64,000 nt of DNA, taken from assembly GCF_003201875.1 (NCBI RefSeq), contig NZ_QJKD01000015.1, positions 1-64,000 of the forward strand. The letters run 5' to 3'. Below are positions 53,624 to 62,370 of this stretch, in pieces. The notes under the pieces are model-generated. The model was not told the DNA's origin, did no database searches, and worked only from the letters and a program-made list of their open reading frames with translations. This DNA is from Hungatella effluvii (lineage in GTDB: Bacteria; Bacillota; Clostridia; Lachnospirales; Lachnospiraceae). The stretch's first letter is position 1. Each line of letters starts with the position of its first letter. The translations under genes were made by a program, and so were the position numbers.

Positions 53624-55744
53624 TCACTCTTTAACCACACGAAACGCCTCGTCCAGCGCCTCTGCTCCATGAAACCCGACAAATTCCTCCGGCACGGGCA
53701 TTTTCGTCATATGCCCCACAAGCTCCACCCATTTTTCCATCTGGAACACGTAGCTGCTGTCCTTCCAGATCGCCTCCGCCTCCTCTTTGGAGATATCCAT
53801 ATATTTCAGCAGATCCTCCGGGAAGTTCTGTTCCTTGCCGTAGATCTGAAATTCCGACTCAAGAATCCACGGCCCGTTGGCCGCGGCCCTCTCATACGCA
53901 TGTTTCTGATCCGCGTCAGAGTAGGCCACCATCAGTAAGTCTCCGTCAAACTCATCGTAAAGGATCACCTCCGACTGAAAGATGCGCGCCACCGCCTTCG
54001 CCGCCTCCCTGGTACAGTTCTGCTGGAGTGACGGACAATCAATCCCCAGCCACTTGCTTTCCGGCGCTCTGACCGCCAGGGCGTCTCCTGACGCAGGATA
54101 GGCGCCATTACGGATCTTCTTCACTTCCCTGAGCTTCTCCGCGATCTCCTCATCACTCATGGCATGATCCATCAGGACGAGACAGCTGGTCATATAGACA
54201 TTGTCGCCGTAGTATCCGTGAAATATCTCCTCTTCCATGGTTCTGCAGATTCCCACCGACGTATCGGCGGCCCGGAAGGAATCCCGTACTGCTCTTGCCG
54301 TCTGCAGGCTCACATCATCTTCACGCTCCGGCGTAATGCTCAGGGAATAATACCGTTTCGGTCCGTAGACATCGAGTCCGATCACGTGCCGGACGCCTTC
54401 TCCGCCTTTGCTCCGGATTTCACGGCTCACGACCGTCCAGTCCCCGGATTTTTCCAGGTTATAATCGATCACCTCCACCTCCGAATCGAAGGCCGCGGCG
54501 CCCCCGTAAGTCTTGGCGATATATTCCGCCTTTGACTTCGGCAGCATCTCCGTTACGTCATCCCCTTCATATGCACTGGACAGCCCGCCTGTCACACTGA
54601 CCTGTCCCCAGTCCGAACGCAGGGCATCGTAAGAATTATACTGATCCTGACTGATCTCCCAGCCGCCCCCGGGAAGGGTGATCCGGTAGAACATTGACGA
54701 AGATACAAAGGTGCCATCCTCCGTAACTGCATCAAATACCGCGTCATCCGGAATAACTACGAGCAGATCACTGCCGCTTACTTCTTCGGAATCAGCCACC
54801 CTCTCTCCGGAGCCTGTCATCGGTGCTCCAAAAACTGACGTTTTTATTCCTCCGCTCCCATTAACACCATTCAGCGCCCCTAAAATCATGGCGCCTGCTG
54901 CCACCGCCGCCACACAGCATATCGCCGCCTTCCCCGGCATATTCCATCTCACCATAAGCGGCACAGACTTCTTTTTCAGGCGAAACGCGGGATTGTTGAA
55001 TCGGCATCGGGCGTCACAGACACGCATCAGCGCCTCGGCCCCCTCCATTCCTCCCAGCGCGGCAAGAGGCAGCAGCAGGCCGTCCCCCTCTTTTTCCGCA
55101 AGATACAGCGTCTGTTTTGTATAAAATGCACCGGTGATGTTCTCATAAGGATGAATCACAGCCGCGCGTTCCGTGATTTCTATCAGACCTCTCCGTCCTG
55201 CTGCCACCATCTGCTCCCCGATCATGCGGTACGGAAATGTGCCCAGCTTCCTTAAGTGTTCCATCTCCCTTCTGCTAACGCGCAAAAGGCCATACTCTGC
55301 CTTCACTTCCTCAATCTGCCTGATATACCGGCAGGGTGCAAATCTGCTGTCCGCGCAGATATCGGCCGCCTCCTGAAAGGAGATCCGCATCTTCCCCATT
55401 TCCTTAATCCGGCGTTCAAAATCCCCCCGCCACGCGTTTGCCTCTTCTACTCTTCCCAGCAGGCGCTTCGGCACCGCCCAAAAGCGCATCATATCGTAAA
55501 ATACGAAAAGCGTTTCCAGCTCGTAAAGCCGCTCTATGGCGCCGTACAGAATATATGCTTCACACGCCCCACTCCTGGCATGGATTATCTCTTCCTTCAC
55601 GGTCATCTCAACCGGTTCCTTCAGGCAGGAAAAATCATTTCTTCCCGGCCTTGCTTTTCGCAATTTCACATACGTTCCGTGAAACCAATGGATAAACTCT
55701 TTGTACTCTTTATCACTCAGCTCATAAGTCAATTTATCGTTCAT
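53624..55744 (-). CDS. Large single-membrane-helix protein of unknown family
   Basis: I do not recognise this 706-residue protein. Residues 1-265 are cytoplasmic-like, rich in charged helices (KEYKEFIHWFHGTYVKLRKARPG). A single membrane helix (AAICCVAAVAAGAMILGAL) lies near 275-293, and about 410 residues follow, presumably outside, acidic with repeated aromatic patterns and two similar-looking beta-rich sections. No signal peptide, catalytic motif or anchor was found. AGGGGG precedes the ATG. It could be a sensor or cell-surface protein. Only broad parallels (stage-specific clostridial membrane proteins) can be suggested. Confidence 0.7.
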   Translation of the reverse strand: MNDKLTYELSDKEYKEFIHWFHGTYVKLRKARPGRNDFSCLKEPVEMTVKEEIIHARSGACEAYILYGAIERLYELETLFVFYDMMRFWAVPKRLLGRVEEANAWRGDFERRIKEMGKMRISFQEAADICADSRFAPCRYIRQIEEVKAEYGLLRVSRREMEHLRKLGTFPYRMIGEQMVAAGRRGLIEITERAAVIHPYENITGAFYTKQTLYLAEKEGDGLLLPLAALGGMEGAEALMRVCDARCRFNNPAFRLKKKSVPLMVRWNMPGKAAICCVAAVAAGAMILGALNGVNGSGGIKTSVFGAPMTGSGERVADSEEVSGSDLLVVIPDDAVFDAVTEDGTFVSSSMFYRITLPGGGWEISQDQYNSYDALRSDWGQVSVTGGLSSAYEGDDVTEMLPKSKAEYIAKTYGGAAAFDSEVEVIDYNLEKSGDWTVVSREIRSKGGEGVRHVIGLDVYGPKRYYSLSITPEREDDVSLQTARAVRDSFRAADTSVGICRTMEEEIFHGYYGDNVYMTSCLVLMDHAMSDEEIAEKLREVKKIRNGAYPASGDALAVRAPESKWLGIDCPSLQQNCTREAAKAVARIFQSEVILYDEFDGDLLMVAYSDADQKHAYERAAANGPWILESEFQIYGKEQNFPEDLLKYMDISKEEAEAIWKDSSYVFQMEKWVELVGHMTKMPVPEEFVGFHGAEALDEAFRVVKE

Positions 55745-55845
55745 GTAAAATCCCCCTGGTAAATTAACTTCATTATAAGCAAAAATTTAGGCAAATACCA
55801 TACTTTCTTTCAAACGCTCGCCAGAAATGCAGAATGTACCCACAC

Positions 55846-55910
55846 AAAAGGACCAGTAAGGAAGAACCGGCAGCCGAAGCTCCCGCTGATATTCTTCCAA
55901 AACTGGTCCT
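55846..55910 (-). terminator. Terminator before the 706-residue gene
   Basis: Minus strand GGACCAGT...GGAAGAA... with complementary TTCTTCC and ACTGGTCC, followed by TTTTGTG. It ends the upstream (sugar transporter side) transcript. Confidence 0.7.
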
Positions 55911-55923
55911 GTCTTCTTTTCGA

Positions 55924-56028
55924 TTATTTCCGCACGTTTCTCAGCAAAGAGAGGATCTCCTCCCTCTCCGGCATGGATGGCGCCGTCCCGATCCGTCCAC
56001 TTCCAAAAACCAATGCTTTCCTTCCCAT
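55924..56028 (-). CDS. Possible 34-residue peptide
   Basis: Reading frame MGRKALVFGSGRIGTAPSMPEREEI..., 34 residues, with AGGAG eight bases before the ATG and a terminator after the stop. It begins 33 bases downstream of the 331-residue gene, so it may be translated from the same mRNA. No family is known and chance cannot be excluded. Confidence 0.3.
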   Translation of the reverse strand: MGRKALVFGSGRIGTAPSMPEREEILSLLRNVRK

Positions 56029-56061
56029 ACCGGTTCTCCTGTCACTCTTCCCTGAGAAATT

Positions 56062-57057
56062 TTACTTCCTGTCTCCATTTTTACATTCCTGAACCAGAAT
56101 GCCCTTGATCAGCTCCGTTCCGCGTTCCTTCGGACAGCTGCATAGAATCCGGACCGCCTGCATCAGGAGTCCAAGTCTCTCTTCGGGCCGATCCGTAAAC
56201 TGGTCCTTCACCCGGCAATAGGCGTACATAAAGCGGCTGCATTCCGGTTCTCCCATGCCGATATCCTCCACCGACATGATGACGATCCGTTCCCAGAGAT
56301 ACGCCTCCATCTCACTGCCGCTTAGGAATGCCTCGTACGCCAGCATCAGCGCTTCCCGCTCCAGCGCCCGGCGGATGCTCTTTTGAAACGCCGACTGAAG
56401 GAGCTCCAGATTGAGACCATGAGGCGATTCCATCTCATAGAAATGATTATAGGCGTCCGAACGGAACGGCCTCGGATGTTCCCCGCCGTAAATGGGCGTC
56501 AACAGCTCAATCAGCCGTTTTTTATACGGCTCCGCTCCCTCTGCCTCCGGCACCACTCTGCTCCCTCCATCGGGATACAGGAAATCCAGCGGCGTATGGC
56601 CCAGTTCCCTTCCCGCATGGTTGTGGTGATCCTTCGCAAAATCAGGAATCTCCGCGTACACGCCGGCCTGACAGGAATCCCGGACTCTTTTAATCTCCGC
56701 CTCCAGAGACGGCTCCTTCTCACAGGCGCACAGATACCGGATGGCCTGGATAAAGCTCAGCGCCTGCATTCCGCCCGCGTCCGGCATATACGGCTCCGTG
56801 TGATAGCAGATGCATCTCAAATTGTATACATAAGCCAACGCTCCCGGCTCCGCCAGACCCACGGCACAGACTGCCGCCGTCTCCAGCTGCTTCCACAGTT
56901 CCTCCAGCATGACCGGACTCGTTCTGTATAGATCAAAAGCGGTGGAAACCGCCTCATCCGTATCCCCCTTCAGGATATCGTTATACAGCTTCTCAAACGC
57001 GGCGCCCACGTTCATCCCGCCTCTCGTTTTGTATTCTGTTATTTTAATCCTGTCCAT
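56062..57057 (-). CDS. Protein resembling the RarA/MgsA C-terminal domain, no ATPase
   Basis: 331 residues. The stretch SIRRALEREALMLAYEAFLSG and LWERIVIMSVEDIGMGEPEC resembles the C-terminal oligomerisation domain of RarA (MgsA) recombination factors, but the AAA+ ATPase half is missing: there is no Walker A motif and the first 190 residues are unrelated. Start MDRIKITEYKT follows AAGGAGATACAG. Located just after a sugar permease, so it is likely co-transcribed, but its link to sugar use is unknown. Could be a stand-alone binding domain. Confidence 0.6.
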   Translation of the reverse strand: MDRIKITEYKTRGGMNVGAAFEKLYNDILKGDTDEAVSTAFDLYRTSPVMLEELWKQLETAAVCAVGLAEPGALAYVYNLRCICYHTEPYMPDAGGMQALSFIQAIRYLCACEKEPSLEAEIKRVRDSCQAGVYAEIPDFAKDHHNHAGRELGHTPLDFLYPDGGSRVVPEAEGAEPYKKRLIELLTPIYGGEHPRPFRSDAYNHFYEMESPHGLNLELLQSAFQKSIRRALEREALMLAYEAFLSGSEMEAYLWERIVIMSVEDIGMGEPECSRFMYAYCRVKDQFTDRPEERLGLLMQAVRILCSCPKERGTELIKGILVQECKNGDRK

Positions 57058-57150
57058 CTGTATCTCCTTCATCCTTCTCCGTTTTTTCTGCTCATCACGT
57101 TCTGGTGCTCATCCCCATTTACACCTTCTGTTACTCCTTTACACCCTCTG

Positions 57151-57984
57151 TTACCCTTTTACAACGCCGCTGCAGATGCTGCTCTCCACCTTCTCCTGCG
57201 CAATCAGATAAAAGACGACCGTCGGAATAATGCTGATTACAATCGATGCAAAGCTCACGGCGTACAGTGTACCGAAATCCCCTTTCAGGTTTAACAGCGC
57301 CACCGATATGGGTTTTAACTGCGGCTTCGTTATCAGGACGTTGGCAATCGGCAGTTCGTTATAGATAAACAGAAACGATGTTATTGCACACGTGGAAAGG
57401 GCCGGCTTCGCCACCGGAACGATGACCCTCAGAAGCGTCTGAAACAGGGAAGCGCCGTCTATCATGGCCGCCTCGTCCAGCTCCTTCGGGATTCCTTCGA
57501 TGTACCCCTTCAGAATAAAAAACACCATCGAAAGATTGATTCCGGCATAAATGACCATCAGCACAAACAGATTATTCCGCTGTCCGATGGCGCTGACCAT
57601 CTGGACAATAGGAACAATGGCGCTCTGAATCGGTATCATCATGGCCGCAATCAGGAAAAGCGTCACCCCCTCACTTCCCGGTATCCGCTTCCTGGCCGTC
57701 ACATAGGCGCCCATTATGGATACACCCAGCATCAGGCAGATCGATCCGGCCGACAGGAGAAGCGAGTTGGCGGTGGCCCGCAGTATGTGGACCATCCTCT
57801 CCGCAGATATATAGTTGTCCAGCCCAAACCGCTGCGGCAGCGCGAAGAAATCGGCAAATATGGTCTGGTCGTCCTTAAAAGAGGACAGTATCGCAAAGTA
57901 AAGCGGAAAAATCGTGGTAATCAGCCATATGCCCGCGGCGCAGGCATAGATGAGCCCGCCCGGTGTAATTTTTCTCTTTTTCAC
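57151..57984 (-). CDS. Carbohydrate ABC transporter permease (MalG/LacG-like)
   Basis: About 277 residues, six membrane helices, with the EAA loop EGIPKELDEAAMIDGASLFQTLL-type coupling helix (shown in part PKELDEAAMIDGASLFQ). CUT1 family. GTG start after AGGGGGAAAACC; a longer frame starting at TTG overlaps the previous gene. Partner of the next permease and the binding protein at 58904-60307. No ATPase gene is nearby; CUT1 systems often share a distant MsmX/UgpC ATPase. Confidence 0.92.
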   Translation of the reverse strand: MKKRKITPGGLIYACAAGIWLITTIFPLYFAILSSFKDDQTIFADFFALPQRFGLDNYISAERMVHILRATANSLLLSAGSICLMLGVSIMGAYVTARKRIPGSEGVTLFLIAAMMIPIQSAIVPIVQMVSAIGQRNNLFVLMVIYAGINLSMVFFILKGYIEGIPKELDEAAMIDGASLFQTLLRVIVPVAKPALSTCAITSFLFIYNELPIANVLITKPQLKPISVALLNLKGDFGTLYAVSFASIVISIIPTVVFYLIAQEKVESSICSGVVKG

Positions 57985-57994
57985 GGTTTTCCCC

Positions 57995-58885
57995 CTATTC
58001 TCCTGCCCGTTCAGCAAACACGCGGTTCGTCACGACCGTGATCACGAGGCAGAGCACAATCATAATCACAGCGATGGCGTTGGCATATCCGAATTTACTG
58101 TAGGTAAATGCATTCTTATACAACAGCGTATTAGGCACATCCGTGGCATACCCCGGGCCGCCGCCCGTAAGTCCCATGATAAAATCAAAGACCTTGAACG
58201 CGCCTGTCAGCACAAATACCACCACGATCTTAAAGGTCGGCTTCAGCTGAGGAAGGGTGATATAGATCAGGCGCTGCCACGGAGTAACGCCATCCATGGC
58301 CGCCGCCTCATACACGTCTTCTGAAATAGCCGCCATGCCCGAGGAAAAGATAATCATCTGAAATCCCACGTTGCTCCACATGTTCACCAGCGCCACTCCC
58401 CACATGGCGGTGTGAATGTCGTTAAACAGATTAAAATGCTCCGCGATCCCCAGCTCCTTTAACAGCACCGGGACAGGACCCTGTCCCGGCAGCATGATAA
58501 AGGTAAACATCAGGCAGATGGCGATTCTGTTGATCACGACCGGCAAAAAATAACACGTTTTAACAAATCTGATTCCAAAAAACTTTTTGCTCACTACCGT
58601 CGCCAGAAACAGCGAGACGGGAATTGTCACAAACAGGCCTGTCACACACAAGATTCCCAGATTGATAAACGCCGTCTTAGTCGTATAGTCCTGGAAAAAT
58701 GTCACGTAATTTCCGATTCCCACAAACCGGTACGGATCGGTGGGAATCCCGTTCCATTCGAAAAACGATGTGAACACCATGTTGCCGAGCGGATAGATAA
58801 TTACGAAGGTGTAGAGCAGGAGAACCGGAGCGATCATAAAAAATGCTTCCGGCCGGTACTTTTTGCCCCGGACTTTTATTAACAA
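57995..58885 (-). CDS. Carbohydrate ABC transporter permease (MalF-like)
   Basis: 296 residues, six membrane helices, EAA loop ISEDVYEAAAMDGVTPWQRL (about residues 190-209). Partner of the MalG-like permease. TTG start after GGGGGATCGAT. It follows the solute-binding protein by 18 bases. Confidence 0.93.
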   Translation of the reverse strand: MLIKVRGKKYRPEAFFMIAPVLLLYTFVIIYPLGNMVFTSFFEWNGIPTDPYRFVGIGNYVTFFQDYTTKTAFINLGILCVTGLFVTIPVSLFLATVVSKKFFGIRFVKTCYFLPVVINRIAICLMFTFIMLPGQGPVPVLLKELGIAEHFNLFNDIHTAMWGVALVNMWSNVGFQMIIFSSGMAAISEDVYEAAAMDGVTPWQRLIYITLPQLKPTFKIVVVFVLTGAFKVFDFIMGLTGGGPGYATDVPNTLLYKNAFTYSKFGYANAIAVIMIVLCLVITVVTNRVFAERAGE

Positions 58886-58903
58886 ATCGATCCCCCGCCT
58901 TTC

Positions 58904-60307
58904 TTACTGCGGAAACAGTTTTGCGTACTCTGTGTCGAGTGTCTTTGCGATATCTTCCACCGGCCGCTCCACAAACATGGTCTGAAGCTCCGTATTCGTA
59001 ATATTAATCACGCTGGCATCGTCCAAATAGGCTGCCATAATATCGGTTGTATCACTTCTCGTCGCATACCCCTCCATAAAGGTCTTCATGGGATTCGGAG
59101 ACTTCGACGCGTCGTAATCGATATCCACCGGATAGACGCCTCCTCCGGCCACTTCCGCATATCCATCAAAGGTCTCCTTGGAGAGCATGAAGCTCATCAG
59201 CTTACAGGCCGCGTCATACTCCGGCGTACCCGGTTCCGCGGAAATACAGAAGCCCTCGCTGGTGGAAGCAAACCAGATGTCCTTATTCTCCGGCGCACTC
59301 TCGAGATACGGGAAATTGACGCAGTCAATCTGATCCGCAAAATCCATTCCGTTGAAACGGTCGAAGTAGTAGCTGGCCGTAAAAAGCATGGCGATCTTTC
59401 CTTCGCCGAAGGATGTGATATTATTCTCTACCTCATAGGAGATCGCATCCCTGCCGAATACGCCTGCATCGATGAATTCCTTCATTTTATTTAACACGGC
59501 CATCATCTCGGGATCACTCCACTTCACCTCATGGTTGATAAATCTGTCCCTGAATTCCAGGCCGTTCATGCGGACCGCCAGTTCGCTGAAGAAACGGCCT
59601 AAATCGGCTTTCGTCTTTGCAGCCATGGAGAACGGAACGATCGATGGATCGGCTTCTTTTAATTTCTCCGTCATCGCCAGCACATCTTCCCATGTCTTCG
59701 GTGTCTCGATTCCATGCTCTTTTAACAGCTTCGTATTGACATAGACAGGGGAACCGATAACGGAATTCGGCACTCCGTATATGCCTTCCAGCCCTTTCCG
59801 TTCAAAGGAGAAGGATCCGAAGACACCTTCATCTGCAGGTCCGGTCCAGTCAGCCGATTCGATCATGGGCGTCAGATCCTTGATGACACCGTTTTTCGCC
59901 CAGTCGTAATGCGGGAACGCGTCGGAACAGATAAAAAGTGTTGGCGGGCTGCCTGCTGCGACAGACGCCTTTAAGCTGCTCTTATACGATTCCGCGTCGG
60001 CGATCGATACATCCTCCACCTCGATATCCGGGTTAGCCGCCCGGAATTCCTCCAGCTTCTCCATGTAATACTTGGCACGCGGCAGCTCCGGATTCGTAAA
60101 ACGCGATAAATAGGAAATCTTCACCTTCTCCCCCGCAGCCTGGCTCTCCTTGCCATCCGCAGACGCTTTCGTCCCCTCCTCCTGCTTTGCCTCGCTGGAG
60201 ACGGCCGCTGCCGATGTGTCCTTCACTTCCGTGGTCTTCTGGCTGCATCCGGCCACCGCCGCTGCCATGGCCGCTGTCAGAAACAGCGCTGTCATTCTTT
60301 TCTTCAT
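58904..60307 (-). CDS. Extracellular sugar-binding lipoprotein
   Basis: 467 residues, CUT1 solute-binding protein. Signal peptide with lipobox AAVAGCSQ, then a Ser/Glu-rich linker (about 25-55), and the binding-protein fold with VKISYLSRFTNPELPRAKYY, GTKASADGKE linker, and SYEVENNITSFGEGKIAMLF (in part). Captures an oligosaccharide at the outer face for the two permeases downstream. Divergent from the histidine kinase of the two-component system, which probably controls this operon. Confidence 0.93.
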   Translation of the reverse strand: MKKRMTALFLTAAMAAAVAGCSQKTTEVKDTSAAAVSSEAKQEEGTKASADGKESQAAGEKVKISYLSRFTNPELPRAKYYMEKLEEFRAANPDIEVEDVSIADAESYKSSLKASVAAGSPPTLFICSDAFPHYDWAKNGVIKDLTPMIESADWTGPADEGVFGSFSFERKGLEGIYGVPNSVIGSPVYVNTKLLKEHGIETPKTWEDVLAMTEKLKEADPSIVPFSMAAKTKADLGRFFSELAVRMNGLEFRDRFINHEVKWSDPEMMAVLNKMKEFIDAGVFGRDAISYEVENNITSFGEGKIAMLFTASYYFDRFNGMDFADQIDCVNFPYLESAPENKDIWFASTSEGFCISAEPGTPEYDAACKLMSFMLSKETFDGYAEVAGGGVYPVDIDYDASKSPNPMKTFMEGYATRSDTTDIMAAYLDDASVINITNTELQTMFVERPVEDIAKTLDTEYAKLFPQ

Positions 60308-60526
60308 AAGTAATCCCCCTTCTTCTTCACTTGTTTGTTTTTTACTTACTAAAGCTTATCATAAGCGGCGCTCCGCTCCCATAGTTCTTTTTGAGTTTTT
60401 ATCTGGAAATTTTTGCACATACGGCATTCCGCTGCGTTCCCCCCTGCATACCTGCTGGCCGAAACTCCGTGCCCTGCATGTAATATTTTGTCATATCTGG
60501 ACTTTTTTGCTTTTCCTGCGTCCATG

Positions 60527-60555
60527 TTGACTTTGCAAAACCCGTGCAGTATCAT
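60527..60555 (+). promoter_or_regulatory. Promoter of the two-component system
   Basis: -35 TTGACT (60527-60532), 17-base spacer, -10 TATCAT (60550-60555), 41 bases before the GTG start. Confidence 0.6.
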
Positions 60556-60595
60556 TTCCTTATTAACATTGTGTACCACGGATAAGGAGGTTTTC

Positions 60596-62356
60596 GTGAC
60601 CGGAAAAGGATATTTTTCAAGGCTGGAGTCAAAATTCACCTTTATGTACACCATCATTCTGATCGTTGTTATCACCTGCATCGCGTGTTCCATCGGACAG
60701 TACAGCAATTCCATCCTGAAAAAGAAGTCGCTGGACAGCTGTATCCAGAAGCTGGACTTTGCCGGAGAACGCTTCGAACAGATACTCGACCGAATTGAAA
60801 ATGAATCGCTGCTTCTGACCCTGAACCAGGCCGCCCGCTACGAGGCGGCAAAGAAAGAGGACAATTCCCCCTATGAGGAACACATGGAGGCGGCCTCCTT
60901 TTCCTCCTATCTCGTGGAATTTCTTTCCACCCAGAGCGCGGTGGAATCCATCAGCTACTACAGCTGGGATGGCTCCTTCTTTTATCAGGACAACTACGGG
61001 GCGCAGCCCTCTGTCAAAATCGAGGTGCCCCAGGAGGTCCGGGAGGAATTCTTCCATTCTTCAAAAAAATCTTTCTGGTATATCCACGAGCCAGCGGCCC
61101 CGTATCCAGGAGGCAATTTAACCTTTACCTGTTTAAAGAAATCCTTTGCCTTCACCGGCGAACCTCTGGGATTTTTTGCGCTGACCGTGTCGCCGTCCCA
61201 GATCCGCGAGATCTACAACGGCTTCTTCTCAGAGGATGAAATCTTCATGATCACAGATAAAAACGGACTCATCTGCGCCGGTACCAAAGACGGCATGCAG
61301 GGAAATATGGTGACGGACGTCTTTGCGGACGGCGCTCTCTTAACGACAGGCAGCACCATCACACTGGATTCCACCAGGTATTTATGCACCTTCCAGCCGG
61401 AAAAGGACCTAAACCTGTTCGCCCTCACGCCGGAATCCCTGGTCTACCATGATTCCCGGTCTCTCGTGTCCGTTATCCTTGCCATCGGGATTATTTCCAG
61501 CATTTTTACATTCTTTCTGTTCCGGTACTCCACCAGAAAGATCATGCTCCCGGTCAACCAGATCATCTCCAATGTCCGTTCCATGTCGGACGGCGACTAT
61601 GGCGTGCGGATCTCCACCCAGGAGGGGCGTACCGATGAAATCAGCCTGCTGGCCGGGCAGATCAACCAGATGGCCAAAAACACCCAGGACCTGCTGTCCC
61701 GCGTCCACCGTGAAAATGAACGAAAGCGGCGCTATGAGCTCTCCTATCTCCAGCTTCAGATGCAGCCTCATTTCTTATACAATACGCTGGAAACGCTCTG
61801 CGGCATGATCGAGATGAACAATAAGAGCGAGGCCATCGGCCTTGTCAGCCTTATCTCCAGCTTCTACCGGGACACGCTGGGCAAAGGCAAGGAGATCATC
61901 ACGCTGGAGCAGGAATTAAAGATCACCTGCGGCTACTTAAAGATCATGCAGAAACGGTATCCGGGCTGTTTCTATTTTGAGACCAGCCTGGAGCCGGAGG
62001 TTCTCTCCTGCAGCATTCCGAAGCTCACACTCCAGCCCCTGGTGGAAAATTCCATCATTCACGGTCTGCAGCTGTTCACCTCGGACCGGGCGGGTCTGAT
62101 TACGATCACCGGGTATCAGGAGGACTCCCTCATCTGCCTGCGGATCGCGGACAATGGAAGCGGAATGGACGAGGAGACCGTCGGCCGGCTGAACAGCCAG
62201 ATATTTTCGGAGGAACGGAGTTCCTTCGGAATTCAGAGTATCAAGAAACGGCTGAAGCTGTACTTCGCCGTGGCAGACATCCTGGTTACTTCCCGGATTT
62301 CAGAGGGGACCGTCATCACGATACGGATCTCACAGCAGCCGGAACCTCCCCTTTAG
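60596..62356 (+). CDS. YesM-type sensor histidine kinase
   Basis: 586 residues: membrane helix near 15-35, extracellular sensor of about 250 residues, second helix near 290-312, HAMP-like linker, His_kinase region with the phospho-acceptor His in QMQPHFLYNTLETLCGMI, and a HATPase with VENSIIHGLQL and DNGSGMDEETVGRL. Pairs with the YesN-like regulator next door (14-base gap). GTG start after AAGGAGG; the frame extends 61 codons upstream without a ribosome site. The sensor probably detects the sugar carried by the divergent ABC system. Confidence 0.93.
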   Translation: MTGKGYFSRLESKFTFMYTIILIVVITCIACSIGQYSNSILKKKSLDSCIQKLDFAGERFEQILDRIENESLLLTLNQAARYEAAKKEDNSPYEEHMEAASFSSYLVEFLSTQSAVESISYYSWDGSFFYQDNYGAQPSVKIEVPQEVREEFFHSSKKSFWYIHEPAAPYPGGNLTFTCLKKSFAFTGEPLGFFALTVSPSQIREIYNGFFSEDEIFMITDKNGLICAGTKDGMQGNMVTDVFADGALLTTGSTITLDSTRYLCTFQPEKDLNLFALTPESLVYHDSRSLVSVILAIGIISSIFTFFLFRYSTRKIMLPVNQIISNVRSMSDGDYGVRISTQEGRTDEISLLAGQINQMAKNTQDLLSRVHRENERKRRYELSYLQLQMQPHFLYNTLETLCGMIEMNNKSEAIGLVSLISSFYRDTLGKGKEIITLEQELKITCGYLKIMQKRYPGCFYFETSLEPEVLSCSIPKLTLQPLVENSIIHGLQLFTSDRAGLITITGYQEDSLICLRIADNGSGMDEETVGRLNSQIFSEERSSFGIQSIKKRLKLYFAVADILVTSRISEGTVITIRISQQPEPPL

Positions 62357-62370
62357 AAAGGATTTATCAT

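Noticed and set aside
55834-56055. Plus-strand 73-residue frame
   Set aside because: It lies across a minus-strand terminator and lacks a ribosome site.
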